Shown: positions 19,825 through 30,242, counted from the first letter of the stretch. The stretch is DNA of 64,000 nt from Alphaproteobacteria bacterium MarineAlpha12_Bin1 (GCA_002937505.1 PTJY01000002.1:1-64000), one strand, 5' to 3'. Program-made: numbers and translations. The notes: generated from the letters alone by a model not told the origin.

Positions 19825-21318
19825 ATGAGTCTACCTAGCAACGTCATAGTCTTCATGACTGATCAACATAGCCCCAAAATGTTATCTTGCTATGGCCATC
19901 CACAGGTAAAGACCCCAAATATTGATTCCCTTGCTGACTCAGGGATACGTTTTTCCAGCGCCTATACCCCATCTCCATTGTGCGTTCCAGCGAGGGCATC
20001 TTTTGCCACTGGACGTTACGTTCATGAAATAGGCTGCTGGGACAATGCTATTGCATGGGCCGGCCAACCGGAAGGATGGCCTCAAAAACTCCCAACAGCA
20101 GGACACGAAACGGTCTCAATAGGAAAATTACATTTTCGAAGTGAAGAGGATCCCATTGGATTCAGTCAACGAATACTGCCAATGCACATTGCTGACGGTG
20201 TTGGTGAGCTCTCTGGTTCAATTCGTCCAGACTTGCCAAGACGCACACAGGGCCGAAAACTAGCAGAAGATATTGGGCCTGGGGAAACAAGTTATACAGC
20301 TTATGATAGAAATATAACAAATGAAGCCATCGCATGGATCACTAAAACTTCAAATAGTCCACCTAGAGATGAAGTAGGTAATGCCATTAGTTGGGTTCTT
20401 TATGTATCCTATATATGCCCTCATTTCCCTCTTAGTGCCCCAAAAGAATTCTACGATATGTATGATCCAAGCTCTATTGTTATCCCTAAACCCTACAATG
20501 CAGACTATATAAAAAAACATCCATGGTGGAAGGCTTTCCATGATTCGATCCTTTTCGATGAATACTTCAAAGATGACTCGCATAGACGCAAGGCTATAGC
20601 TAATTATTATGGGCTAGTCAGTTTTGCTGATGATAATATCGGAAAGGTAATAAACGCTCTGAAAAGAACAAATTCATATAAGAATACACATATTTTCTAC
20701 ACTTCTGATCATGGGGACAATTTAGGAGCAAGAAAAATATGGGGAAAAGGGACTATGCATGAAGAATCAGCAGGAGTTCCATTGATTCTATCCGGGCCTA
20801 AAATAAAAGAAAAAGTCACCATTAGCACACCCGTAAGCCTTCTAGATATATACCCCTCAATTCTCGATTGTTTAAATTTAGTCACAAATGGAGAAGAAAA
20901 CGAGCTTCGAGGAGCATCTCTTTTCAAAATAATAGAAAACAAAAATCAAGAATTTTCACAGAGATCAATCCTCAGTGAATACCATGCTGCAGGGGCAACT
21001 TCAGGAGTATTTATGGTAAGAAAAGGTATCTGGAAATATATTCACTACACTGGATATCACTCGGAGTTATTTAATCTAGAGGATGACCCAGAGGAATTGA
21101 AAAACCTATCCTACAAAAAAGAGTATGCTAATATTCTTAAAGACTTAACGGAGGAATTATATAGTAAGCTAAAACCTCATACTCCGGAAAGTATAGATAC
21201 TAGAGCGAAGATTGATCAGGCAAACTATATTGAAAAACACGGTGGCAGAGATTTTGTTTTAACACAGGCGCAAATCCATGGGTCACCTGTGCCGGGGGGA
21301 GAAAGTACCCGTGTCTAA
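19825..21318 (+). CDS. Sulfatase (type I, formylglycine-dependent)
   Basis: 497 aa; FMTDQHSPKMLSCYGHPQVKTPNIDSLADSGIRF, active-site CVPAR within PLCVPARASFATGRYVH, and FYTSDHGDNLGARKIWGKGTMHEESAGVPLI. Confidence 0.95.
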   Translation: MSLPSNVIVFMTDQHSPKMLSCYGHPQVKTPNIDSLADSGIRFSSAYTPSPLCVPARASFATGRYVHEIGCWDNAIAWAGQPEGWPQKLPTAGHETVSIGKLHFRSEEDPIGFSQRILPMHIADGVGELSGSIRPDLPRRTQGRKLAEDIGPGETSYTAYDRNITNEAIAWITKTSNSPPRDEVGNAISWVLYVSYICPHFPLSAPKEFYDMYDPSSIVIPKPYNADYIKKHPWWKAFHDSILFDEYFKDDSHRRKAIANYYGLVSFADDNIGKVINALKRTNSYKNTHIFYTSDHGDNLGARKIWGKGTMHEESAGVPLILSGPKIKEKVTISTPVSLLDIYPSILDCLNLVTNGEENELRGASLFKIIENKNQEFSQRSILSEYHAAGATSGVFMVRKGIWKYIHYTGYHSELFNLEDDPEELKNLSYKKEYANILKDLTEELYSKLKPHTPESIDTRAKIDQANYIEKHGGRDFVLTQAQIHGSPVPGGESTRV

Positions 21319-21373
21319 TTAAATTAGTGGTTTAACTAATTTAAATTATAAAAAATCATATGGAGAAAATTTT

Positions 21374-22057
21374 ATGGCTAGAATACCTAGAATAAATCCC
21401 GAAAGCGCACCACCTGAAATAAAGGAATTCTATGATGCAGTGGCAGGTCTTGTCGGACGTGTGCCAAATGCGTATCGAACTCTCGCTCACGCGCCCTATC
21501 TGGCCATGCTGTTCTTACCCTTTCAAGCCGCAAACCAACGCGACTGGCCCGGCTCACGCCTGTCAGGAAAAATGAAAGAAATGATCGTTATCAAAACAAG
21601 TCACGTGAACGGATGCGACTATTGTTTTGCTCATAATACTGCTTTAGGAGCTGCTGCGGGAATAACTCATGAACAGGTTATCGCTATGTCGTCCGACGAC
21701 TATCTTTCCTCCGACTTGTTTGATGCACGAGAAAAAGCGGCCATTCAATGGGCTGAACACATGACCAAGAATACTGCACGAAAACGAGAGGACGTGTATG
21801 CTCAGTTAAAGGAATTATTTAGTAATGCAGAAATCATAGAACTCTCTCTTATTTGCGCGATGTTCAACATGATCAATCGTCTTAATGATTCTCTAGATTT
21901 AACTATTGAAGACCAGCCAGAAATAGATAAAATCAAAGGATCGCTCCACATTGATCCAACGAACATAAAAACATATCTTCATTGGCTAGCCGAACAATGG
22001 CCAGAAGAATTTGATGACCTTAATAGACGTGTGGGTGAGTCTGCTGAAGCAGCTTGA
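21374..22057 (+). CDS. Carboxymuconolactone decarboxylase/AhpD-like family protein
   Basis: 227 aa; MKEMIVIKTSHVNGCDYCFAHNTALGAAAGI with a CxxC motif. Confidence 0.88.
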   Translation: MARIPRINPESAPPEIKEFYDAVAGLVGRVPNAYRTLAHAPYLAMLFLPFQAANQRDWPGSRLSGKMKEMIVIKTSHVNGCDYCFAHNTALGAAAGITHEQVIAMSSDDYLSSDLFDAREKAAIQWAEHMTKNTARKREDVYAQLKELFSNAEIIELSLICAMFNMINRLNDSLDLTIEDQPEIDKIKGSLHIDPTNIKTYLHWLAEQWPEEFDDLNRRVGESAEAA

Positions 22058-22224
22058 GCTTGCTCTTTGAGTGAAAAAAATTTAGTTAGGTGTTTAAGTA
22101 AACTCCTTCGCAGTTTAGATATAACAATTTTTTTGGCTAATTCTAATTAGACAAGAAATTATATACTTTTATTTAACATATTATTATCAGACATTCAGTT
22201 GTTCGATTAGTGGTTTAAGTACAG

Positions 22225-24057
22225 ATGCATCTCAGAAAGTGGCAAGAAAAAATAATCGACAGTTTTCCGGTTATTATAAAACAACATCGTCGATTCATTT
22301 TGAAAGCACCAACCGGCGCAGGTAAAACTGTGCTCGCAAGCGAAATTATTGAGAATTTCTTTAAAAATAAAAAAATCATGGTTCTTTGCCATAGATTAGT
22401 TCTATTAGAGCAGCTGGAAAAAGCTTTAAGCGTAAAACATAAAGTTCAAAAATTATCCGTTTCCGATACCGGCGTCGCTTTTAAAGATTATGACATATTA
22501 CTATCAACCAGTATGCGGGCTAAGAATGTTTTAGCAGATGCCATTCCTAAGGCGGATCTAATAATAGTTGATGAAGCTCATCGCGTATCGCCAAATGGTC
22601 GGGGATATAAACGCATAATTGAAGCCTTTGACAAGCATGGGAAAAACACAGCAAGATTTATGGGGCTGACTGCATCACCTGAACGACGTACTGGTGATCA
22701 ACGTGACCAGCTCAGCCTCGCGTTTGATGCAATTATAGATTGTGCAAATATTGAGGAGTTGATCAATGAGGGCGTCTTAGTTAAGCCCATATATAGATCG
22801 CATTTCGTTCACGATCTTGAGCTTAAGGACATAGACATAACATCAGGTGATTTTCCTGTTTCAAAGCTTGCACCAGCAATAATTAAATCATCTATGATTG
22901 ACTATGCTTTGTGGTCGTATAGAGAAGAAAGAGAGCGGCTTCAAGCTAAGCCAATATCAGCATGGTTTTGTGCAGATGTCTCAGTGGCAGAAGCAACTTT
23001 AGAAACTATTGAAAGTTATGGCATCAAAGCCGCTATTGTGACAGCGCAGACTCCCATCAATGAGAGAATGAAGTTACTGGCTCGTCACGAGGAAGGAGAA
23101 ATCGAAGCTATGGTTTCTGTGGGGGTATTAGCTGAAGGCTGGGATAACCCTTATTGTAACATTATAGTTCATTTAAGACCCACTCTTTCAAAAGTTCTCT
23201 GGGGTCAATCAGTAGGAAGAGGGCTGCGTTCTGCACCCGGGAAAAAGAAATGTGTAATTATAGATGTAAGCTCTAATTGGAGTACATTTGGTCCAGTAGA
23301 AAAACTTGAATGGAGTCTATGGAGTCATAGACGCTCATACATGCAATTTATGAATCGTTTCAATTGGATTGGTCAACAGCAAAAAGACGAAGAAGAAGCT
23401 GATATTTATTTGCTTTGTAAAAATGAGCTGCCAAATAGATTACGCTGCTCACACATCTATAAGAAAAACGCTTTCAAAGATGATACCTGTCCTGTGTGTG
23501 GTTCTTACGCGGCAGTAGACATCTACAAAGATCAGAAGCTTGACCACGGATTAAATGAACACGGCCTGCACCAGCTATTTTTTGATCGAGTTCCCAAGGT
23601 TTATGAAGAAATGGATTTATCGGTCTGGAGAAGCCTCGGTAATACTGCCTGGAAAAACTCAAACGGGAGAGAGCAGGTATTTCTTGCTTTCTGTATGGCC
23701 TTTCAGGAGGTCTCAGGAGAACCAACCCAGACTGAGTCCGAATATTGGGATGTAGCGCTTGAGGCAGAGGCAAGCATCCGAAAGTATTTAGTGAAAAAAG
23801 GCATCCAGATTGTTAAGCAGGTAGACTTCAATCTTGCCTATCTCGCTGATGGAATGCTAGTTGGCAAAGAAATTCGTACGCTACAAGCACACTACGGAAT
23901 TTCATTATGTGGCGAAGTTTTTACCTCTCATTCACAAGATGAAAATGAAAGAAAGTACCAAAAAGCCCTAAGAATTGCAGAAAGACTTGCCGTTATAGGC
24001 TGCTCGTCTAAAGATAACTTGCCATACTTCAAAGCTGCAGATCATTTAAAAGTCTGA
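22225..24057 (+). CDS. DEAD/DEAH-box helicase (SF2)
   Basis: 610 aa; Walker A KAPTGAGKT, DEAH box IIVDEAHRVSP, GLTASPERR, and motif VI-like SVGRGLRSAPGKKKCVIIDVSSNW. Confidence 0.92.
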   Translation: MHLRKWQEKIIDSFPVIIKQHRRFILKAPTGAGKTVLASEIIENFFKNKKIMVLCHRLVLLEQLEKALSVKHKVQKLSVSDTGVAFKDYDILLSTSMRAKNVLADAIPKADLIIVDEAHRVSPNGRGYKRIIEAFDKHGKNTARFMGLTASPERRTGDQRDQLSLAFDAIIDCANIEELINEGVLVKPIYRSHFVHDLELKDIDITSGDFPVSKLAPAIIKSSMIDYALWSYREERERLQAKPISAWFCADVSVAEATLETIESYGIKAAIVTAQTPINERMKLLARHEEGEIEAMVSVGVLAEGWDNPYCNIIVHLRPTLSKVLWGQSVGRGLRSAPGKKKCVIIDVSSNWSTFGPVEKLEWSLWSHRRSYMQFMNRFNWIGQQQKDEEEADIYLLCKNELPNRLRCSHIYKKNAFKDDTCPVCGSYAAVDIYKDQKLDHGLNEHGLHQLFFDRVPKVYEEMDLSVWRSLGNTAWKNSNGREQVFLAFCMAFQEVSGEPTQTESEYWDVALEAEASIRKYLVKKGIQIVKQVDFNLAYLADGMLVGKEIRTLQAHYGISLCGEVFTSHSQDENERKYQKALRIAERLAVIGCSSKDNLPYFKAADHLKV

Positions 24058-24233
24058 CAAAAAAATTTAACTATAGTCAGATTCTAGTTATCAGCTTTCC
24101 CTAATCACGTGAGGATATTTAATTTGTACTAAATAATTTATGTATAAGCTTCTTTACTTCAACCATCTAGCTTGTTTCACTTAGACAGCAACAATAATGA
24201 GAGCTGGTTAGCACTTTATTACCAGGAAAGACT

Positions 24234-25496
24234 ATGACTCACGACAGTTACACCAAACAAAAAACAAAACCACCAGATCTGATGTTCAGCCATTTTGGAA
24301 TTAATTGCCACGACCCAGATAAACTTGAAGACTTTTATACTCGTGTAATGGGTTTCTGCATTAGTGACGAAGGTTTAATAGGAGGAGACACTCAAAGAAT
24401 TATATTCATGACGCGAAGACCCCGTGAGCACCACCAATTTGTAATCGCAGGAGGACGCGACAGATCTTTCGAAACAACAATTGGGGAAACTGGTTTCAAA
24501 GCACCCAACCTAGATGCACTCCGTCATGCACATCTAGTAGTCTCCAATGAAGTAAATGTTGCGGACATCAACACTATTGATCATGGAATCTCGTGGACGC
24601 TTTATTTCCGTGACCCCGAAGGCAATCGTATCTCAATTTCAGTTGAGACTAACCACTATGTACCCCAACCGACAATTTGGCCTTTGGACCTCTCTATGTC
24701 TGATGAAAAAATCATTAAAATGAACAACGAACGTTGTAAAAATAATAAGAGTTATATGACTAAAGAGAATTGGAAAATAAAAAAATTTAATGAGTTTAAT
24801 GAGGAAAACCGACTATCTGAGGAAGGACCTGTAACTGGAAATCCAAATCCAGACTTTGGAGTGGAAAAAAATTTGAATAACACTTTGCTTAAGTTTAAAG
24901 AAAACTTGTTACCCCCTCCAAAGGTGGCACAGTCACACTGTGCATTCAAAGTCTCTAACATGAATAATATGGTTGATTTCTACGACAATGTACTCGGCTA
25001 TGCTGTAACCGGTAAAGGTAAAATGATGAAAATCGGTACAGAACCAGCGCGTAATTACACCTATTTAAGCCGTGACCCTGAAGAACATCACCAACTTATT
25101 CTTATGTCGGGAAGAGATATGACTGCCCCAACAAGTGTTAACCAACTTAGTTTAAGAATATCAAATCTAAACGAACTTCGAAGAATGGAATATATATTGG
25201 ATAACAATCCCTACATCGGACAAACACGAAAAACATGTCATGGCAATTCCTTTTCAATCTATTTTCCTGATCCTGAAGGCAACATAGTGGAGTTGGCCGT
25301 TGAGTCGGCCTGGTACGTGCCAGCTCCACATGGAACAAAAATGGATCTTTCCTGGAGCGATGAACAACTAATATCTTGGGCTGAAAATCGTTGCAGAAAC
25401 ACTCCGGGGTTTATGATGCGATCAGATTGGAAAACAAAAGCCCGTCAAGAACTAGAAGCCAATGGACATATAGAAATTGAAGGGCTCGTTAAATAA
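24234..25496 (+). CDS. VOC family protein with two glyoxalase/dioxygenase-like domains
   Basis: 420 aa; two units: FSHFGINCHDPDKLEDFYTRVMGF...DPEGNRISISVE and SHCAFKVSNMNNMVDFYDNVLGY...DPEGNIVELAVESAWYVPAP. Confidence 0.88.
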   Translation: MTHDSYTKQKTKPPDLMFSHFGINCHDPDKLEDFYTRVMGFCISDEGLIGGDTQRIIFMTRRPREHHQFVIAGGRDRSFETTIGETGFKAPNLDALRHAHLVVSNEVNVADINTIDHGISWTLYFRDPEGNRISISVETNHYVPQPTIWPLDLSMSDEKIIKMNNERCKNNKSYMTKENWKIKKFNEFNEENRLSEEGPVTGNPNPDFGVEKNLNNTLLKFKENLLPPPKVAQSHCAFKVSNMNNMVDFYDNVLGYAVTGKGKMMKIGTEPARNYTYLSRDPEEHHQLILMSGRDMTAPTSVNQLSLRISNLNELRRMEYILDNNPYIGQTRKTCHGNSFSIYFPDPEGNIVELAVESAWYVPAPHGTKMDLSWSDEQLISWAENRCRNTPGFMMRSDWKTKARQELEANGHIEIEGLVK

Positions 25497-25505
25497 CAAC
25501 TATAA

Positions 25506-27173
25506 TTAAGGCTTCCAAGCGGCCGGAGTAATACTCTCTATATCTGTTTTGACATCTATCAATGATGGCTTCCCGCTCTCAAGTGCTTGATCTAATGCAC
25601 TCGCAAAATCGCCTGGCTTATCAACTGTAAGTCCCAAGCCCCCCATAGACTGAGCCATAGCAGCAAAATCAGCTTCAGGAAAAATCCATAGGCTATCAGA
25701 CCCTTCTGAACGTCCTCCGTAAATTCCTTCATTAATCCCTTGTTCTTGATTTAATGAGTGATTGTTGTTGACCACAGTAACCGTATTTATCCCGCACCTT
25801 ACAGCTGTTTCCATCTCAGTTAAATGATACCACATTGCACCATCTCCGCCGAAACATATCACAGGACGATTAGGCTCAGCACATTTTGCCCCCATGGCTG
25901 CAGGAAAAGCCCACCCTAATGAACCAGCACAACGAATATAGCTTTGTTGTGGATGTTTTAAATCTATCATTGTGCCCGTCCAAACACCGGAATGGCCAGT
26001 ATCAGAAACTAAAATTGAATCACTCGGAAGAAGGTCTGTTAACTCACGGCAAAGCCGCTCTGTTTTTACTGGTGTGCTGTCATCAGCCATTAAAGGCTCG
26101 ACTTCTAATCTCCATTCCTTTGAAAGGCTTTGGATCTGCTCAGTCCATGCAGTTCTAGATTTGGCTTCAGAAGCATCCAGTAATCGCAAAATAGAGGCCT
26201 TAGCATCACCTTGCATAGCAGCAAGCACAGAGTAGTTCCGACCTAGTTCACGAGGATCAATATCTATCTGCACAACTTTTGAACCAGGTCGAGGCACAGT
26301 CCATTCATTTGTGACCATACCTCCAGCACTACTACCTATATAGATAACTAAGTCAGCCTCACACACAGCTTTATTTGCGGACCACCTTGAATAGCTCCCA
26401 ACCACGCCCACACAAAGTGGATGATCATCCGGAATGGTTCCCTTACCATTAAGAGATGTAACAACAGGTATGGATAGCTTCTCGGCCAGAGCAACTAACT
26501 CTTTACCTGCAGAACTATGGGCAACGCCTCCACCGGCAACAATAATAGGTTTTTCTGCTTCAGAAATAAATTTAGTGGCCATCTGCACACTTTGATTATC
26601 AGGCTCCGGCCTGAACGGAGGAATTTTTGTAAATTGTTCCTCTATAATTACCTCTAAATCTGCCTCAGCATCAATTATATCTTGTGCGGCTATGCCATCA
26701 AAATCCAAATGCACTGGTGCCGGACTGCCACTCACTGCTTCTCTAAAGGCCTGTCGTAGTGCATGAGGAAGTTGTTCAAGTTTGGTAATAGCATTACTAT
26801 ATTTAGTAACGGCCTCAAAAGGACCTCGATGATCCACCTCTTGATAAGAATGTCTTTGCAGGTGTTCCTGAGGACGCCTTCCAGTCATAGCAATAACTGG
26901 CGATTTGGCTAGAAAAGGATCTTGTAAGCCAGCTGCAAGGTTAGCTGCGCCAACAGATTGAGCCATGCAAACTCCCGGACGTCCAGAAATTCTTGCATAA
27001 CCATCTGCCATATAAGCTGCAGGTTTTTCCCCATGTACCATTATTCTGCGCATACCCAATTCTTCTATTTCTTTTAATGCGCGAATCCCAAAAACCGGCA
27101 TGAAAAAAACATGGGTAGTACCATACCCTTTCAATGTCTCAGCCACGAAGCGGCCGCCCGTCATTTTTGTCAT
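25506..27173 (-). CDS. Thiamine pyrophosphate-dependent enzyme (acetolactate synthase-like family)
   Basis: 555 aa; HGEKPAAYMADGYARISGRPGVCMAQSVGAANLAAGL and TPP motif GDGAMWYHLTEMETAVRCGINTVTVVNNN. Confidence 0.92.
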   Translation of the reverse strand: MTKMTGGRFVAETLKGYGTTHVFFMPVFGIRALKEIEELGMRRIMVHGEKPAAYMADGYARISGRPGVCMAQSVGAANLAAGLQDPFLAKSPVIAMTGRRPQEHLQRHSYQEVDHRGPFEAVTKYSNAITKLEQLPHALRQAFREAVSGSPAPVHLDFDGIAAQDIIDAEADLEVIIEEQFTKIPPFRPEPDNQSVQMATKFISEAEKPIIVAGGGVAHSSAGKELVALAEKLSIPVVTSLNGKGTIPDDHPLCVGVVGSYSRWSANKAVCEADLVIYIGSSAGGMVTNEWTVPRPGSKVVQIDIDPRELGRNYSVLAAMQGDAKASILRLLDASEAKSRTAWTEQIQSLSKEWRLEVEPLMADDSTPVKTERLCRELTDLLPSDSILVSDTGHSGVWTGTMIDLKHPQQSYIRCAGSLGWAFPAAMGAKCAEPNRPVICFGGDGAMWYHLTEMETAVRCGINTVTVVNNNHSLNQEQGINEGIYGGRSEGSDSLWIFPEADFAAMAQSMGGLGLTVDKPGDFASALDQALESGKPSLIDVKTDIESITPAAWKP

Positions 27174-27286
27174 ATCGATTTTTCTCCGGTTATTAAATCA
27201 AAAAAGTTATTAGTCAAAAACATTGTACTTTAAAATAGTAAATTAGATAAAGAAACATACTTAATAAATGAGACCCTATAAGTCAT

Positions 27287-28342
27287 TCAGGAATTACCAA
27301 ATAGAGATTGATAACGCTTTTCGAAGAGCTTCCAAGCACCAGGATTTACTAATCTACTAGGCTTTTCTCCATTTAAAACGTCAATTACCTGTTCTGCTGC
27401 CCAACTACCAAGTCTCTGTCTTGCCGAATGGGTCAAGCCTGCAGTATGAGGGGTAGCAATTACATTATCCAGAGTGAGTAATTTATGATCTATTTCTGGG
27501 GGCTCCTCCAACCAAACATCAAGTCCAGCGGCTTTTATTTTTCCCTCAGACAATGCATCAAAAAGCGCTTCTTCATCATGGATACCCCCTCTTGCCGTCG
27601 AAACAAAATAAGCTTCTCGTTTCATTTTTTTGAAGGCCTCGGCATTAAACAAGTTTTTAGTTTCTTTATTGAGAGGGCAATTAACCGATACGTAGTCCGC
27701 CAGAGTAAGCAACTCCTCAAAATTCACTTTTTCGGCTCCGTAAGTTTTTGCCGTATCTCTATCGACATATGGGTCACAAGCTATTACCCGCATTCTCAAA
27801 GCTAACGAACACATTTTGGCAAGTGTGCGTCCAGTATTTCCAATTCCAACAATTCCGAGTATTTTTTCAGCGACCTCATCGCCAATAAACTTTTCACGAT
27901 CAATAGACTTTTCTTTTCTGATAATACGGTCTGTTTCGGTTATTCGCTTAGATAAAGCTAATATAAGTCCCAGAGCATGTTCAGCAACGGCCTCACGGTT
28001 AGCACCAGTCTGATTCACTACTAACACCCCTGCTCGAGAACATGCCTCAACATCTACTGTATCAAACCCTGCACCGCTCGTCGAAACGAGTAGCAGGTTT
28101 GGGTTTTTTAAAAGGAGCTCTTCTGTTGCCCAATATTTTTGTGGAATAGCAGACCTAGTTGAGTCTATTTGATAAGCGTGAGCTTTCATCATAACTGACT
28201 CTACTTCTTCACGAGAGCTATCATTTGTGAGCTTGCATAAATTAATGTCTGCCTGTTCGGAGATAATTTTTAGATAACTCTGATGCGAGACCCTATTGAA
28301 ATAGTAGACAGTTTTCGCAAAGTTTAATGGCGTATCACTCAT
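27287..28342 (-). CDS. D-2-hydroxyacid dehydrogenase family protein
   Basis: 351 aa; LGIVGIGNTGRTLAKMCSLALRMRVIACDPY, STARGGIHDEEALFDAL, GLDVWLEEPP, VIATPHTAGLT. Confidence 0.93.
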   Translation of the reverse strand: MSDTPLNFAKTVYYFNRVSHQSYLKIISEQADINLCKLTNDSSREEVESVMMKAHAYQIDSTRSAIPQKYWATEELLLKNPNLLLVSTSGAGFDTVDVEACSRAGVLVVNQTGANREAVAEHALGLILALSKRITETDRIIRKEKSIDREKFIGDEVAEKILGIVGIGNTGRTLAKMCSLALRMRVIACDPYVDRDTAKTYGAEKVNFEELLTLADYVSVNCPLNKETKNLFNAEAFKKMKREAYFVSTARGGIHDEEALFDALSEGKIKAAGLDVWLEEPPEIDHKLLTLDNVIATPHTAGLTHSARQRLGSWAAEQVIDVLNGEKPSRLVNPGAWKLFEKRYQSLFGNS

Positions 28343-28357
28343 ATAATCATCCCAGGC

Positions 28358-29281
28358 TTATCCATCTTTGTCCAGAGGGACATTATCTATTCCTGGACGT
28401 TCCTCCAGTCCAGCCATGCCTCTTAATACTTCATAAAAGGCAACTGTGTCTTTCTCTCCATATCCCTTTTCATAGGAAGCCTGGATTATCTGTGACCATA
28501 TATTAGTCATCAACATAGGCGCTCCCAAACGTTGGCCCTGCTCTAACATTAACCGTGAATCTTTGAGTGAAACCTTGATCTGACCCTGCTTGGAGTAATC
28601 AGCTTTGATCATTTTAGGTCCCTTATCCATCATAGTTTTGGAAGCACAAGCTCCGTCCTGAAGAACATCAAGTAAATTATTAGCCTCTAGACCCGCCTTT
28701 TCACCTAGCACCATTCCTTCGGCTAAAGCCAACCTATTACCTGCGAGAATTAAGTTAATTATTAGTTTAGTCCTCGCTCCAGAACCGGCTGGACCCATGT
28801 AATAAGCGCTTCGACTAAACCCATCAAAATATTTTTTACATGCGTTAAAGTTTTCTTCTTCTCCACCAGCGATAATAACTAAGTCCCCATCCTGGGCCAT
28901 TGTACTTGTGCCACTTACACAGGTATCCATGTAATTAAGACCTAATTTTTCAAGTTCCGTATAGAGACTTTCTGAATCCTCTGGCCTAGCAGTAGTGGTG
29001 TCACAAATATACAAACCTTCTTTGGCGCCTTCTAATATTCCACCAGATCCCATAATCGAGGCACGAGAGATTTCACTTGTAGGTAAAGATATGATTACGC
29101 AGTCAACACCTTTAGACGCCTGTGCGGGGGTGTCCATAGGGTAGCCCCCCTGATCTTTGAGTTGATCCATTCGAGCAGGATCAATATCAAATCCCTGTAT
29201 TATAAATTGAGACTTATGCAAATTATGAATAAAGGCCTGCCCCATTAAACCCATACCAATTAATCCCACTCGTAGTGCCAT
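28358..29281 (-). CDS. NAD(P)-dependent oxidoreductase, 3-hydroxyisobutyrate dehydrogenase family
   Basis: 307 aa; RVGLIGMGLMGQAFIHNL, DTCVSGTSTMAQDGDLVIIAGG, GPAGSGARTKLIINLILAGNRLALAEGMVLGEKAG. Confidence 0.93.
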   Translation of the reverse strand: MALRVGLIGMGLMGQAFIHNLHKSQFIIQGFDIDPARMDQLKDQGGYPMDTPAQASKGVDCVIISLPTSEISRASIMGSGGILEGAKEGLYICDTTTARPEDSESLYTELEKLGLNYMDTCVSGTSTMAQDGDLVIIAGGEEENFNACKKYFDGFSRSAYYMGPAGSGARTKLIINLILAGNRLALAEGMVLGEKAGLEANNLLDVLQDGACASKTMMDKGPKMIKADYSKQGQIKVSLKDSRLMLEQGQRLGAPMLMTNIWSQIIQASYEKGYGEKDTVAFYEVLRGMAGLEERPGIDNVPLDKDG

Positions 29282-29345
29282 AATTTGAATAACTCCCTAA
29301 TATTTAATTTTTTTTCTTACGCATCGAGACTTCATCAGCCCGACA

Positions 29346-30242
29346 TTAAACTACTTTATTTTCTATCGTTCCTATAGGATCAATTGTTATTTTTATAATA
29401 TCACCAGACTTCAAGAATGAAGGTGGCTCAAAACCAATTCCTACCCCAACGGGTGTACCCGTAAGAATTATATCTCCGGGTAATAGTGTTATGCCCTGAG
29501 AGATGGTCTCTATTAAAACTGGTATGTCAAAGATTAACTCCGAAACTTTTGCATCTTGTCTCAGTTCTCCATTAACCCAGGTTTGTAAATGTAATTTAGA
29601 AGGATCCTTGATTTCGTCCGACGTCAGTATCGATGGCCCCATCGGGCAGTAACCATCAAGTCCTTTACCAATAGTCCACTGTTTATGTTGATGTTGCAGC
29701 TTACGCGCAGTTACATCATTTGAAACTGTGTAACCAAAAACATGATCATAGGCATCTTCTTTTTTAATACCGCGTCCACCACGGCCAATAATAACAGCTA
29801 ACTCTCCTTCATAATCAGTGCTGCTAGTCGGATCCAAGTTTGCAGGAATTGAATCAAATGGTCCTGACACAGAGGTTGTCGCCTTGGTAAAAATTATAGG
29901 GTAATCTGGTACTGCATTTTTTCCTGATGTAGCATCAAAGCCTGAATCATGAAATTCTTGAGCATGTTCATGATAATTGCGTCCAACTGCAAATGGATCA
30001 CGGACCAGAGGTAAAACGGGGGCACACAAATTAACAGAACTAAGTTTTATTTTGCTGTTTTGTTCTGCAGCTTTAAGGTGTTTTTTTGCTAAGGCCATTC
30101 CGTCAGAACCGAGAGAAATAAAATCTGTCATATTATTAGGTAAATTTGGAGATAACCTGTTAAAATCTATTATCGTTTTAGATTGTTGTTCAATAGCCCC
30201 AAAGCTTAATTGGCCATTATAAGTATATGTAGCTAGACGCAT
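29346..30242 (-). CDS. Fumarylacetoacetate hydrolase family protein
   Basis: Listed ORF extends to 30332, but homology-like sequence begins at internal Met31 (MRLATYTYNGQLSFGAI). SSTDYEGELAVIIGRGGRGI, GYTVSNDVTAR, LLPGDIILTGTPVGVG. Confidence 0.92.
   Translation of the reverse strand: MRLATYTYNGQLSFGAIEQQSKTIIDFNRLSPNLPNNMTDFISLGSDGMALAKKHLKAAEQNSKIKLSSVNLCAPVLPLVRDPFAVGRNYHEHAQEFHDSGFDATSGKNAVPDYPIIFTKATTSVSGPFDSIPANLDPTSSTDYEGELAVIIGRGGRGIKKEDAYDHVFGYTVSNDVTARKLQHQHKQWTIGKGLDGYCPMGPSILTSDEIKDPSKLHLQTWVNGELRQDAKVSELIFDIPVLIETISQGITLLPGDIILTGTPVGVGIGFEPPSFLKSGDIIKITIDPIGTIENKVV

Noticed and set aside
21321-22218. Shared 13-mer ATTAGTGGTTTAA upstream of the AhpD-like and helicase genes
   Set aside because: A 13-nt match in 64 kb of AT-rich DNA is expected by chance many times; no third copy was seen by eye.
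22225-24057. DEAH helicase as part of a phage-defence system
   Set aside because: Helicase motifs are clear, but neighbours are metabolic (AhpD-like, VOC). No nuclease, methyltransferase or other defence gene is adjacent.
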